From: an uncultured Ruminococcus sp.
GTDB taxonomy: Bacteria; Bacillota; Clostridia; UBA1212
Direction: 5' to 3'
DNA: 64,000 nt
Assembly: GCA_902792515.1 (NCBI GenBank)
Contig: CADAZX010000003.1
Location: 19,629 to 83,628, forward strand
Position numbers and translations under genes: made by a program. The notes beneath the pieces are model-generated. The model was given only the letters and a program-made list of their open reading frames with translations. It was not told the DNA's origin and did no database searches. This document shows, in pieces, positions 16,584-24,713 of this stretch; positions within the stretch are counted from its first letter, which is position 1, and the number at the start of each line of letters is the position of its first letter.

Positions 16584-19273
16584 TTCTTCGCGGCAATCAG
16601 GTTGCCAACCGCGATGCGTAGCCTGTTGAACAGCTCGGCGTCGGCCTTGTAGTTTCCGAGCGACGTCGTGATCTGCTTGATGACGAGATCGGACGTTCCC
16701 TTGCCGTAGAGGTTGTCGAGGATCGTCAGGTAGTCGTAGTCCTCTGCGCCGTCGCGGACGGATTCGAGTCTCAGAGATCCGACCGGGTATGCGTTGTAGG
16801 ACTTGTCCTTAAGCTGGTCGTAGCGCTCGCGGCCCTGGTAGGGTTGCCCTTCCGCGTCCTCAAAGCCGTTGTACACGAGGACGCCGTTTCCGTAGACGTT
16901 GAACGGATACGAGTTGTCCGTCTCGTGCTGGCTACTCCACGGGTACGTGCCGGAATGCCAGTCGTTGACCATATAGTAGAGGAATCCGTCGACGCCGTAC
17001 AGCTTCTGCTGCCAGAACAGTATTCTGTGCACGACCTCCTGGTCGTCGATCGAGAGCGTGATCTCGGGGTTGTGCGGGAACCTTGTCACGTACCACCAGA
17101 CCTCGTCGCCTTCCGCCTGCTCTGCCGCCATTCTGTCCTTAAAGCTTCCGAGATTCTTCTCGAGCTGCGCGGTGTAGTACCTGAACATCAGCTGCGGGTT
17201 GTTCTTATAGTCGGCAAGCGTGTTGAAGAAGTACGTATGCGGGCACCAGACGTTGACATAGTTTTTTACGTACGCGAAAAAGTCCTGTGTAGAATTTCCG
17301 ATCACGCCGTTGATGTGCATCGGAGTGATGATCTTCACGCTGCTGCCGAAAACGTTCCTGATGCTCTTTGCGTAATTGATTAGCGAGTCGAGCATTCCCT
17401 TGTCCATCGGCTCGTCCACAGGGTAGAAGTACGCCTTCTTGAGCCACTCGGGGTTCTGCGACAGGTAGTTGTACGCACCCTGGATCCTGGCGTCGGTGAC
17501 GTGGTCTGTGCCGTAGCCGACAGGGTTGAAGCACTGAACTCTCGGGTCGTCGAGATACTTGTTGATTCTCGGGTCGCTGAACGGGTTGGCGTTCGTCTTG
17601 TCGTCGTCGAGGAACGGCAGCCTGTAGCAGTTGACCTTGTTTTCGAGAAGGTACTCGTAGTACTTGCAGTATGTCAGCGAGTCGTCGCCGTTGTAGAGCC
17701 ACGGTGCGTTGTTTTCATAAATCTTCCACCAGCCGAGATCCGCCTGGATCTTGCAGTTGGAAGCGTCCGGAAGCGCAAAATTCCATACGTAGACGTAGAC
17801 GTTCGCCTTTTTGACCTCGCGTCCCTGGCTGTCCTTGATCGTGAGGACCGCCGTGTACTGGCCGGCCTTCGTGGTCTTGTCGGTGTACGCCTTGATAAGG
17901 AACGTCTTGCTCTTGCCGGCCTTCAGGTCGAAGCTGCCTTTGAGTTCGGGAATCGGATCCACGATCGACTGTCCTTCGATGTCGTCAAAATAGTATCCCT
18001 CGCAGATGACGTGCTTTAAAACGTCGCCGCTCGAATTCGTGAACGGAGAGAGCTCGGCCGTGAGACCGGTTTTCACCGCCGTGGCGGAGAGCAGAAACTG
18101 AACGCCCTCGATCTCGTTTTTGGCCATGCGGATCTGGTACGTGTTCATGCCGCTCGAAGTCGTCGAGCTCTCTGGCGTCTTTACGTACGGATGGTTGAAC
18201 CAGAGGTTAATGGAGGAGTCCTCGTTCGCCGCCGTCAGCTTCGTGTTGGGAACGGACGGTGCCGGGTCGCTCGCGCTGTTGATGAGCTGCTCCGCCCTTG
18301 CCTGGTCGGCGGGAGACAGAGCGTTGATGTCGACTCCGCCGCTTATAAGTTCCTTGACCTCGTCCATGTTCTTCGCGAGGATCACCGCGCCGACGTAAAT
18401 CGACTCGCCCGCGCCTGCCGCAGAGAACATGTAGTCAAAACGGAAGCCGTTGATCGTTCCGTTCCAGCCGTTCGCACCGTCGAGATTGTAAAGCACGTAC
18501 TGCCAGCCGGTCTCGGAGTTGTCGAAGCCTGCCGTTCTGCTGTAGCCCGGAGTTGCACCATACAGCGAACCCGCGCAGTAGAAGATCTCAAAGCTCGAGT
18601 TGGAGCAGTTCTCCTGGCGGATCTTGAGAAGAACGACCTTGTAGGTGCTTGCGGAGGCCGGCGTGATGCCGTACGCCTGCAGGTATCCCTTGTAGTTGAA
18701 GAAAATGAACGGGTCGTTCGTTTTTCCGGTCGTCGTGATCTTTACGACGTGGCCGAAATCCGCGTCCTCAACTACCGTTGCGGTGACGGAGTTGCCGCCG
18801 GTAAAGTAGCTCGCCGCCTTGGACGTGTCAAAAGTGACGTACGTGGGTGACGTCGGGCCGGGTTCGGGAGTCGCCGTGGGAACCTCTGTCGGAGCCTCGG
18901 TAGGTGCCTCCGTGGGCGCCGCGGTCGCTTCTTCGGTAGCCTCTTCTGTCGCTTCTTCAGTTGCCTCCTCGGTCGCTTCCTCTGTAGCCTCTTCGGTCGA
19001 TTCCTCGGTTGCTGCTTCTGTCGCTTCTTCAGTGGGCGCTTCCGTGTTCTCCTCCGCGGGAGTCGGCGTCTCGTCGGCAGGCGGTTCCGTGTCGGCAACG
19101 GCCGTTGGCGTTTCCTCAGGAGCGTCAGTCGGGTTTACGGCGACGTCCGTAGGCGCCGCGGTGACGTCCGGCATCGCTGTCGGCGACGGTTTCTTGCCGT
19201 CGGTGCAACCCGCGAACAGTGCCGCGATCATTACAAACGCAATTAACAGTGCAAGCAGTCTTCTTGTTTTCAT
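16580..19273 (-). CDS. DUF4091-containing lipoprotein, probable glycan-active protein
   Basis: 897 residues. Signal peptide with lipobox FAGC (Cys23), then about 110 residues of Thr/Glu/Pro/Ala repeats (TEEATEEA, TEAPTEV) forming a stalk. A beta-sandwich region (about 140-300) resembles carbohydrate-binding folds, then a second beta domain. A TIM-barrel-like region follows (FYPVDEPMDKG, VWCPHTYFF, EVWWYVTRFPH), ending with the DUF4091 signature (VYNGF, SLRLESVRDGAEDYDYL). DUF4091 proteins are found with glycoside hydrolases. ATG at 19273 follows AAAAGG; a longer frame upstream lacks a ribosome site and would hide the signal peptide. Confidence 0.85.
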   Translation of the reverse strand: MKTRRLLALLIAFVMIAALFAGCTDGKKPSPTAMPDVTAAPTDVAVNPTDAPEETPTAVADTEPPADETPTPAEENTEAPTEEATEAATEESTEEATEEATEEATEEATEEATEEATAAPTEAPTEAPTEVPTATPEPGPTSPTYVTFDTSKAASYFTGGNSVTATVVEDADFGHVVKITTTGKTNDPFIFFNYKGYLQAYGITPASASTYKVVLLKIRQENCSNSSFEIFYCAGSLYGATPGYSRTAGFDNSETGWQYVLYNLDGANGWNGTINGFRFDYMFSAAGAGESIYVGAVILAKNMDEVKELISGGVDINALSPADQARAEQLINSASDPAPSVPNTKLTAANEDSSINLWFNHPYVKTPESSTTSSGMNTYQIRMAKNEIEGVQFLLSATAVKTGLTAELSPFTNSSGDVLKHVICEGYYFDDIEGQSIVDPIPELKGSFDLKAGKSKTFLIKAYTDKTTKAGQYTAVLTIKDSQGREVKKANVYVYVWNFALPDASNCKIQADLGWWKIYENNAPWLYNGDDSLTYCKYYEYLLENKVNCYRLPFLDDDKTNANPFSDPRINKYLDDPRVQCFNPVGYGTDHVTDARIQGAYNYLSQNPEWLKKAYFYPVDEPMDKGMLDSLINYAKSIRNVFGSSVKIITPMHINGVIGNSTQDFFAYVKNYVNVWCPHTYFFNTLADYKNNPQLMFRYYTAQLEKNLGSFKDRMAAEQAEGDEVWWYVTRFPHNPEITLSIDDQEVVHRILFWQQKLYGVDGFLYYMVNDWHSGTYPWSSQHETDNSYPFNVYGNGVLVYNGFEDAEGQPYQGRERYDQLKDKSYNAYPVGSLRLESVRDGAEDYDYLTILDNLYGKGTSDLVIKQITTSLGNYKADAELFNRLRIAVGNLIAAKN

Positions 19274-19416
19274 ACCTTTTCCGCCTCGCGGATCTTTGCG
19301 GTTACTTCGCGCGATTTCCAAAGATTATTCTCCGGAAAATTTCCGGGAAATATCCCGGCGCCCGAAATCCCCTTACGCAGGGCGGCTGCACTCCTTTCCA
19401 AAATTCTTAACATCAC

Positions 19417-19451
19417 GCGGCTCCGTTTTGAGTTTTCTGCTGCGGAGCCGC
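19417..19451. terminator. Hairpin downstream of the radical SAM gene
   Basis: Nine-base arms GCGGCTCCG (19417-19425) and CGGAGCCGC (19443-19451), 20 bases beyond the stop of the 19473-20549 gene on the minus strand. There is no clear T run on that strand. Confidence 0.5.
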
Positions 19452-19472
19452 CCCTTTTTCAATATTCTTATC

Positions 19473-20549
19473 TCAAATCTCTTCGCCCACGGATTCATCA
19501 GCGCACTTTCTCAGCGCCTTCGCGTGCGCGCAGAGCGGGTTTTCGTACAGCTTTCCGCCGCTGAAGTAGTTGTATGATCTGCAGCCTCCCGCGCATACGG
19601 AGCCGTATTCGCAGCCCGCGCAGCCGCCTGTCAGCATGCTCTCGTCGAATTTCCTGTTGTACGAAAACGCGTCCGGGTCGGTCCAGATGTCGACAAGCCG
19701 TCTCTCGCGCAGGTTGCCCTCGTTGAAGCGTTCGTCGTACATCGACTCGCATCCGCGCACGTTCCCGACGCTGTCGATACCGATCGCATTGAGGCCCGCG
19801 CTGCACCCTCCGTACTTGATTCCGGATATCCCGCGCACCTCGCCTTCCTCTTCGGTGTAGTAGCCGATGTTGTCGGCAACGCCCACCATAAAAGGCGCGG
19901 TTTTGGCTATTTTACGGACAAATTTCAAAACCCTGCCGGCGTCGAAAACCACGTCCACACTGTTCCCTGCGGCATTTCCCATGGGCGAACACGCCTGGAT
20001 CTGCCACGCGAAAACGGGATACTTTTTGAGCGTCTCGTAAAACTCCGGAAGCCGCGGCGCGTTGTCCGCACGCAGGGCGCTTATTACCGAAACAGGAATC
20101 CCCGCTTCGGTCAATGCTGTTATCGTCTCAAACGCGCGCTTGAAGCTCCCCTTCTGCCTGAAATCGTCGTGCACTTCCTCGGGTCCGTCGACCGACACGG
20201 CCACCGACTCGATCCGCACGCGCTTCAAAGTTTCGATTATTTCCGGCGTCATCCGGAAGCCGTTTGTTATGATGCAGCACTTCACGCCGCGCGAGGTCAG
20301 CGCTTCCACGATCGAAGCCCAGTCCTTGCGCATGAACACCTCGCCGCCGATCATCGAGACGCGTCTGCAGCCCATTTCCGCAAGCTGTGCGGCAACGCCT
20401 TCGCATTCAAGCAGCGTCAGTTCGTTTTCGCGCGCTTTTCCGCCGCACGAACCGCAGTAGGCGCACCTGAAGCAGCACGCAAGAGTGACCTCCCACACGC
20501 ACGATTTCAATTTGAAAGGAAAACTGTCGTAAACAGTCATTGAGTCCAT
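19473..20549 (-). CDS. Radical SAM/SPASM protein, probable peptide maturase
   Basis: 358 residues. The radical SAM cluster motif is CCFRCAYC (Cys25, Cys29, Cys32), followed by the GGE-like motif MIGGEVFMRKDW. The C-terminal third holds a SPASM domain for extra Fe-S clusters: GGCSAGLNAIGID, GNVRGCESM, GGCAGCEYGSVCAGGC and a last Cys near LCAH. SPASM enzymes commonly modify peptides or proteins (thioether, C-C links) or mature sulfatase-type enzymes. The start ATG at 20549 follows GGAGGGAAAA; a reading from 20633 would run into the upstream gene. It lies 19 bases after the stop of the VYAGP-repeat protein in one operon, so that protein is the likely substrate (inference). A sulfatase-maturase role is less likely, as no sulfatase is nearby. 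Confidence 0.85.
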   Translation of the reverse strand: MDSMTVYDSFPFKLKSCVWEVTLACCFRCAYCGSCGGKARENELTLLECEGVAAQLAEMGCRRVSMIGGEVFMRKDWASIVEALTSRGVKCCIITNGFRMTPEIIETLKRVRIESVAVSVDGPEEVHDDFRQKGSFKRAFETITALTEAGIPVSVISALRADNAPRLPEFYETLKKYPVFAWQIQACSPMGNAAGNSVDVVFDAGRVLKFVRKIAKTAPFMVGVADNIGYYTEEEGEVRGISGIKYGGCSAGLNAIGIDSVGNVRGCESMYDERFNEGNLRERRLVDIWTDPDAFSYNRKFDESMLTGGCAGCEYGSVCAGGCRSYNYFSGGKLYENPLCAHAKALRKCADESVGEEI

Positions 20550-20568
20550 CGTCTGATTTTCCCTCCGC

Positions 20569-21678
20569 TCACTCGTTTTCCTCCGGCTTCGGAACCGGGG
20601 TGCCGCATTCCGCGCAGAATTTGTATCCTTCATAAAGCAGCGCGCCGCAGGTATGGCAGAATTTGTGCGATTCCGGTTTATCCTGAGGCGTCGTACCGTC
20701 CGCTCCCTGAGCGTTCGTCACAAACGCTCCCTGCATAGAACCGTTGTTTAAAAAGGCCGGCGCAGCGTAGGCGAGCATCATCGGCCCGTCGCTGCGGTTT
20801 TGGTTGTTGAAATACTCCGGACCGGCGTAAACAAAACCGATCGGCTGCTGATCGCGCATGCTCGGGTTGAAAAACTCGGGGCCCGCGTAAACAGCCTGTA
20901 TTGCGCTCGGGTCGAAGTCGTCCGGGAACGGCTTTGGCGGTTGCGGCTTGTCATCGTTGTCCGCGTTGTCCACGGGCTCTTCCGGAGTCTCCGGTTCCTC
21001 GGGGGTTTCAGGTTCTTCCTGGGTCTCAGACTCTTCGTTATTTTCAGGCTCCTCGGGAACTTCGGGCTCTTCCGGAGTCTCAGGCTCCTCGGGAACTTCG
21101 GGCGTCTCAACCTCCTCCGGCTCTTCCGCGCCGAAAAACTCGGGGCCGGCGTAAACCTCTTCGATACCGGCGTCAGGATCTTCCTCAGCACCGGAAAACC
21201 CGGGTCCCGCGTAAACCTCCTCAATAGCGGCGTCTTGCTTTTTGGAAGGTCTTCTTCCCTGCACCTCGTCTCTCACGGGAGGCCCTGCGTAAACCTTTTC
21301 GAAAACGGGCCTTCTCTTTTTCCGTGCGAAATAACCCGGGCCCGCGTATACGCACTTGATAGGTCTTTTCATATCCGGGTCATCCTTTTCAACGGTCTCA
21401 GGCTCTTCCCCGGCTCCGAAAAACTCCGGTCCCTCGTAAACGCACTCGATAGGCTCGTCATCCGGCTGTCCGTCCGCGTTTCCTGCCATGGCCTCCGGTC
21501 CCGCGTAAACCGGCTTGTCAGGCCCGTTTCCGGCCTGCCTGTTGAACCACTCCGGTCCCGCGTAAACGCCTTCTATATTCTTTCTTCCGGGGCGGAAAAG
21601 TCTCCAAAAGCCGCCGCGCCTCTTGCCGCCGGACTCGCTTTTGTTCCATGGGTATTTTTTCTTTTTTTCGTCTGCCAT
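20569..21678 (-). CDS. VYAGP-repeat protein with C-terminal zinc ribbon
   Basis: 369 residues with no signal peptide. The basic, aromatic N-terminus (KKKKYPWNK, GGFWRLFRPG) is followed by ten copies of an eight-residue motif, mostly VYAGP-x-aromatic-aromatic, at residues 38, 57, 80, 110, 129, 155, 175, 263, 283 and 303. Examples are VYAGPEWF, VYAGPEFF, VYAGPGYF; the last is degenerate (AYAAPAFL). Spacers differ in length and sequence, so the motif is selected and not a recent DNA expansion. Residues 188-240 are a Glu/Pro-rich spacer. The end has CHTCGALLYEGYKFCAECG, a two-knuckle zinc ribbon. It is co-transcribed with a SPASM radical SAM gene. The repeat pattern suits a multi-core modified peptide or a multivalent binding scaffold; function unknown. 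Confidence 0.8.
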   Translation of the reverse strand: MADEKKKKYPWNKSESGGKRRGGFWRLFRPGRKNIEGVYAGPEWFNRQAGNGPDKPVYAGPEAMAGNADGQPDDEPIECVYEGPEFFGAGEEPETVEKDDPDMKRPIKCVYAGPGYFARKKRRPVFEKVYAGPPVRDEVQGRRPSKKQDAAIEEVYAGPGFSGAEEDPDAGIEEVYAGPEFFGAEEPEEVETPEVPEEPETPEEPEVPEEPENNEESETQEEPETPEEPETPEEPVDNADNDDKPQPPKPFPDDFDPSAIQAVYAGPEFFNPSMRDQQPIGFVYAGPEYFNNQNRSDGPMMLAYAAPAFLNNGSMQGAFVTNAQGADGTTPQDKPESHKFCHTCGALLYEGYKFCAECGTPVPKPEENE

Positions 21679-21840
21679 AGTGAAGGCCCTCCGTGGTCTA
21701 AAAAGTTAGAAATCGCCTAAATAAAGGCAAAAATATCATTCAATCGCCGTCAGTCGGCGGAAATCCCGTAAGCCGCCTCCGCCTGCCGCGCGTTATTCCC
21801 CGGCAGCACGAAAGTGCTCGCTTCCCTACTGTTCACGCAT

Positions 21841-21846
21841 ATTATA
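21841..21846 (-). promoter_or_regulatory. -10 element upstream of the VYAGP/radical SAM operon
   Basis: TATAAT on the minus strand in AAATGTGGTATAAT, with a weak TTTATT 16 bases further upstream. It implies a leader of about 155 bases before the ATG at 21678; nothing else is recognised in 21679-21840. Confidence 0.5.
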
Positions 21847-21891
21847 CCACATTTCCGATTTGAATAAAAGAGATTAAGATGTCACGATCGG

Positions 21892-22145
21892 TCGCATTCA
21901 GAACTTCCGTCTTGCGTTTACTTTTTCGATTAACCTCGCATTCAGAACTTCATAACTCTTTGTCCGCTTATCCACCGCACACGCTTTTGTATCAAAATCC
22001 TGTCCGTATGGCTAAGGTTTCGTTTTTTCTCCTATCCCCTGCACCTCGCGCTGCAAACCCGGGAAGTCGCTCCGTAGTTCGTCGGCTGCTACGCCCCTTG
22101 TGGACTTTCACCACAGACCGACGGCATGCCCGTCGTACCAAAAAG
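21892..22145 (-). ncRNA. Structured RNA-like remnant, possibly group II intron domain I
   Basis: Non-coding stretch. Read on the minus strand from about 22140 it begins GTACGACGGGCATGCCGTCG, then the hairpin GTGG-TGAAAGT-CCAC, then more short GC pairings and GGGGATAGGAG. The opening and the GTGGTGAAAGTCCAC hairpin resemble the 5' domain of bacterial group II introns (GUGYG start), but there is no reverse transcriptase and no domain V recognisable. A 16-base direct repeat (TCGCATTCAGAACTTC at 21892-21907 and 21936-21951 on the plus strand) lies at its far end. It may be a dead intron or an unrelated RNA. Confidence 0.35.
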
Positions 22146-22211
22146 GGCCGCCCGAAAACAGAACGGACAGGCCCTCTTCAAAAAACGTGTTTTAAACTAA
22201 TGCCGCAGCGG

Positions 22212-23171
22212 TCAATACGCTTTAACGCTGAAGTTGTCGATTACCGCGCCGGTGCAGTGGGTCCAGACCATCATGTTGGCGCCGTCCTGGTTCGCGGGGT
22301 CGTTCGCCTTGGACTTCATTGCCTTGCCTTCCGCGTTGTAAATAGTCACCTTTTCCGCGCCGATTTCAATCGAGCAGTAAAGCGTTCCGTCAATGTAGAG
22401 GTACGCTTTCTTTTCGTTCGTCTGGATAACGGTTATGTGGCGCTCCTCGTCGAAAAGGTTCTTCTGTTTGGACTCAAATCTCATATTTCCGTCAGGCCAG
22501 CCCTTGTTGTCGCCGGAGTCGCCGACGCCGTACAGAGGAAACGAGCCGGTGTTGTTGAGGCCGATGAAGAGTCCGTCGCCGTTCTGAGTCGGGATCAGTC
22601 CCTCGGGGCTGGTCACGAAGCAGCCGATCATGAGTCCGAACCATACGTAGTTGTTGTTGTCGGGCGCCGTGTGGGCGATCTTATAGTCGAAAGAGAGCTC
22701 AAACTGCTCAAAATCGTCGAAGGTCTGCTCGTAAAGAGGGAAAAACGACTGGTGGTCGTTCTCGGGGGCGCCGTCCACGAACGCGAGGCAGAGCTTGTCG
22801 TCGATCAGTTCGTAGTGGGCGTCGGTTCTGAGCATACCGGCGTTTTCGTAAACGTCGCAATCCTCGTCATCAAAGTTCTCGAAGTACAGAACTTCCACGC
22901 CTGCCTGGTCGTCGGCAAAAGGCTTGCCCTTGTTGTCGCCGAGAGCGGGCTTCGGGGTCGGAGCCTCGGTGGGCTCAGGCGTGTTTGTAGGCACGGGCGT
23001 GTCGGTCGGAGCCTCTGTAGGATCGGTGTCCGCGGGGGCCGCCGTTGCGCTGCCGTCAGGCTTTTTTGTGGGTTCGGAAGGTTTTTCCGGCTTCGCGCAC
23101 CCTGCCGCAAACGCCAGAACCATCATCGCCGCGATCATGACCGCGATTGCCGAAATCAAATTCTTTTTCAT
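22212..23171 (-). CDS. Lipoprotein with one jelly-roll-like domain
   Basis: 319 residues. Lipobox FAAGC (Cys25), a stalk rich in Thr/Pro/Ala (about residues 30-80, TEAPTDTPVP), then a single beta-sandwich-like domain: VEVLYFENFDDED, FELSFDYKI, VWFGLMIGC, AYLYIDGTLYCSIEIG and AVIDNFSVKAY. The motif order matches concanavalin-like lectin domains of the LamG or DUF1080 kind, which bind or cleave glycans. No catalytic residues are evident, so binding is the safer reading. ATG at 23171 follows AGGAGG by 8 bases; an earlier in-frame start lacks a site. Similar stalks occur in five other lipoproteins here. Confidence 0.75.
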   Translation of the reverse strand: MKKNLISAIAVMIAAMMVLAFAAGCAKPEKPSEPTKKPDGSATAAPADTDPTEAPTDTPVPTNTPEPTEAPTPKPALGDNKGKPFADDQAGVEVLYFENFDDEDCDVYENAGMLRTDAHYELIDDKLCLAFVDGAPENDHQSFFPLYEQTFDDFEQFELSFDYKIAHTAPDNNNYVWFGLMIGCFVTSPEGLIPTQNGDGLFIGLNNTGSFPLYGVGDSGDNKGWPDGNMRFESKQKNLFDEERHITVIQTNEKKAYLYIDGTLYCSIEIGAEKVTIYNAEGKAMKSKANDPANQDGANMMVWTHCTGAVIDNFSVKAY

Positions 23172-23237
23172 CGTGAATTCCTCCTGTTTTAAGAGAGACA
23201 AAATTATATCGCTTAATAGTCCGTAAGCACGAAAATT

Positions 23238-23266
23238 ATTATAACATGTAAGCGGCCTCCGCGCAA
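23238..23266 (-). promoter_or_regulatory. Promoter for the jelly-roll lipoprotein
   Basis: TTGCGC (23261-23266) and TATAAT (23238-23243) on the minus strand, 17-base spacer, about 66 bases before the ATG. Confidence 0.55.
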
Positions 23267-23329
23267 TACCATCCTTTTCCGGTCTTTTTCAGTCTTTTTC
23301 AGAGTCTTTTTCAGTCTTTTCGGTCTTTC

Positions 23330-24316
23330 TCAGTCCTTGCCTTCCGCACCGCCGTTTTCGGGAGCGTCGATTGCCTTCACGACGGCTTTTTCCGCATTTT
23401 TTGCGTTTTTTGCCTTTTTCGGCCTTTTTTCGAGGTAAACAGCCGGCGACTCGTTGAAGTTTCCGTACACCTCGTTCACGGTCTCCATGTACGCGAACGA
23501 ACCGGGGTATCTCAGAATGATCTTCCGGAGCTGGACGACCTGGTGCCTCTGAACGACGCAGATGAGCATGTCCTTGTCGTTGTGCGTGAACATTCCCTTC
23601 CCGTGAAGCAGCGTCGTCGTGTGGTGGAGCTCCTTAATAATATCCCGCGAGATCTCCTCCGCGTTTTCCGTGATGATTTCGAACTTCATCTGCGTCTTGA
23701 AGCCCTTCAGAATCAGGTCGGAAATTTTCGACGTGATGAAGCTGTAGAGGATGCACATGATGACCGGCTCGAACTTGTAGTCGTAAACGAAGAACGATAT
23801 CGCCGCGACGGCCGAGTTGAGGCCGAAAATCATCCAGACGAGGTTCACCGTGGGCACGTAGTGGCGTACGATCGCCGCGATCAGGTCCGTGCCGCCCGTT
23901 GTACCGTTTCTACGGAAAACTATACCGTAGATAAGGCCGTTCAGAACGCCGGCCGCCACAGGCGCGAGTATGGTGCTCGTACCGTTTTCGGTGTGGTAGG
24001 CGTAAGGCGAGATGTCGATGATCCCCAAGTTGAAAACAAGCAGGCACGCCGAGAAAACCGCGGTGTACACGAACGACCTGACGCCGAGTTCCCTGTACCC
24101 GAGCGCGAAAACCGCGATACAAAGCGGTATGTTCAGAATGAGGCTCACGTATCCCATGCTGAAATGGAATATCTGCTGCATCATCGTCGCGATACCGTTG
24201 AGGCCCGCAGGCGCGAACGCGTTTTTGAATATAAAAATCTCGTAGTTCACGGCGGTTAACGCCGCTGTCACAACTATAAGCACATACGTGACAAATTTCG
24301 ATTTCCAGAATTTCAT
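23330..24316 (-). CDS. YitT family membrane protein
   Basis: 328 residues. Five to six hydrophobic segments in the first 210 residues with family landmarks NAFAPAGLNGIATMMQ and RRNGTTGGTDLIA, then a cytoplasmic DUF2179 domain (FEIITENAEEIS, HHTTTLLHGKGMFTHND, LRKIILRYPGSFAYME). YitT proteins are common in Firmicutes; a transport role is suspected but unproven. The C-terminus has an extra Lys/Ala/Asn-rich tail of about 35 residues. Single gene. Confidence 0.9.
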   Translation of the reverse strand: MKFWKSKFVTYVLIVVTAALTAVNYEIFIFKNAFAPAGLNGIATMMQQIFHFSMGYVSLILNIPLCIAVFALGYRELGVRSFVYTAVFSACLLVFNLGIIDISPYAYHTENGTSTILAPVAAGVLNGLIYGIVFRRNGTTGGTDLIAAIVRHYVPTVNLVWMIFGLNSAVAAISFFVYDYKFEPVIMCILYSFITSKISDLILKGFKTQMKFEIITENAEEISRDIIKELHHTTTLLHGKGMFTHNDKDMLICVVQRHQVVQLRKIILRYPGSFAYMETVNEVYGNFNESPAVYLEKRPKKAKNAKNAEKAVVKAIDAPENGGAEGKD

Positions 24317-24405
24317 AAAAATCTCCGCGCCGCCCTCTTTTTATCGTTTCACCGGGCGGCGCTCCGTTTCCGCATAATCAATCATTCCTCAAAAGAGGCA
24401 ATACA

Positions 24406-24430
24406 GCGGTCTTCATAAAGGAAAGACCGC
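24406..24430. other. Small hairpin in the gap before the YitT gene
   Basis: Arms GCGGTCTT (24406-24413) and AAGACCGC (24423-24430). The 24317-24713 gap has no gene; besides this hairpin it holds the 18-bp tandem repeat at 24583. Confidence 0.5.
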
Positions 24431-24582
24431 CACCTTAAAAAAGCCAAAACCGCAGCCTACATAATGGGCAAATCCCCTGCCGCTCTTAAGCCTCTTCCGG
24501 CGCGACCGATTTTAAAGCAGTTTTACGATTTTTGCAAGCGGAATCTGCCTTTCCCGGCCGTTTTTCCGCAAAATACGAAAAA

Positions 24583-24668
24583 TCCGCGATCATCCGGCTT
24601 TCCGCAATCATCCGGCTTTCCGCAATTACCGGGCTTTCGCAATTACCTGGCTTCCGCACTCTCCGCGA
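24583..24668. repeat. 18-bp tandem repeat, four to five units
   Basis: Units of the form TCCGCAATCATCCGGCTT start at 24583, 24601 and 24619, followed by shorter decayed units at 24637 and 24653. They lie just downstream of the MoxR operon and do not form part of a supported gene. Confidence 0.8.
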
Positions 24669-24713
24669 TTCCCGCGAAGCCGGCGTTTTACAAATCTAAA
24701 GACCGGTCTGCGT

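Noticed and set aside
19473-20549. Anaerobic sulfatase-maturating enzyme
   Set aside because: The SPASM layout is similar, but no sulfatase gene is near, while a repeat-bearing small-motif protein is directly upstream in the operon.
24583-24668. CRISPR array
   Set aside because: Units follow each other directly without spacers and diverge along the array; no cas gene is nearby.
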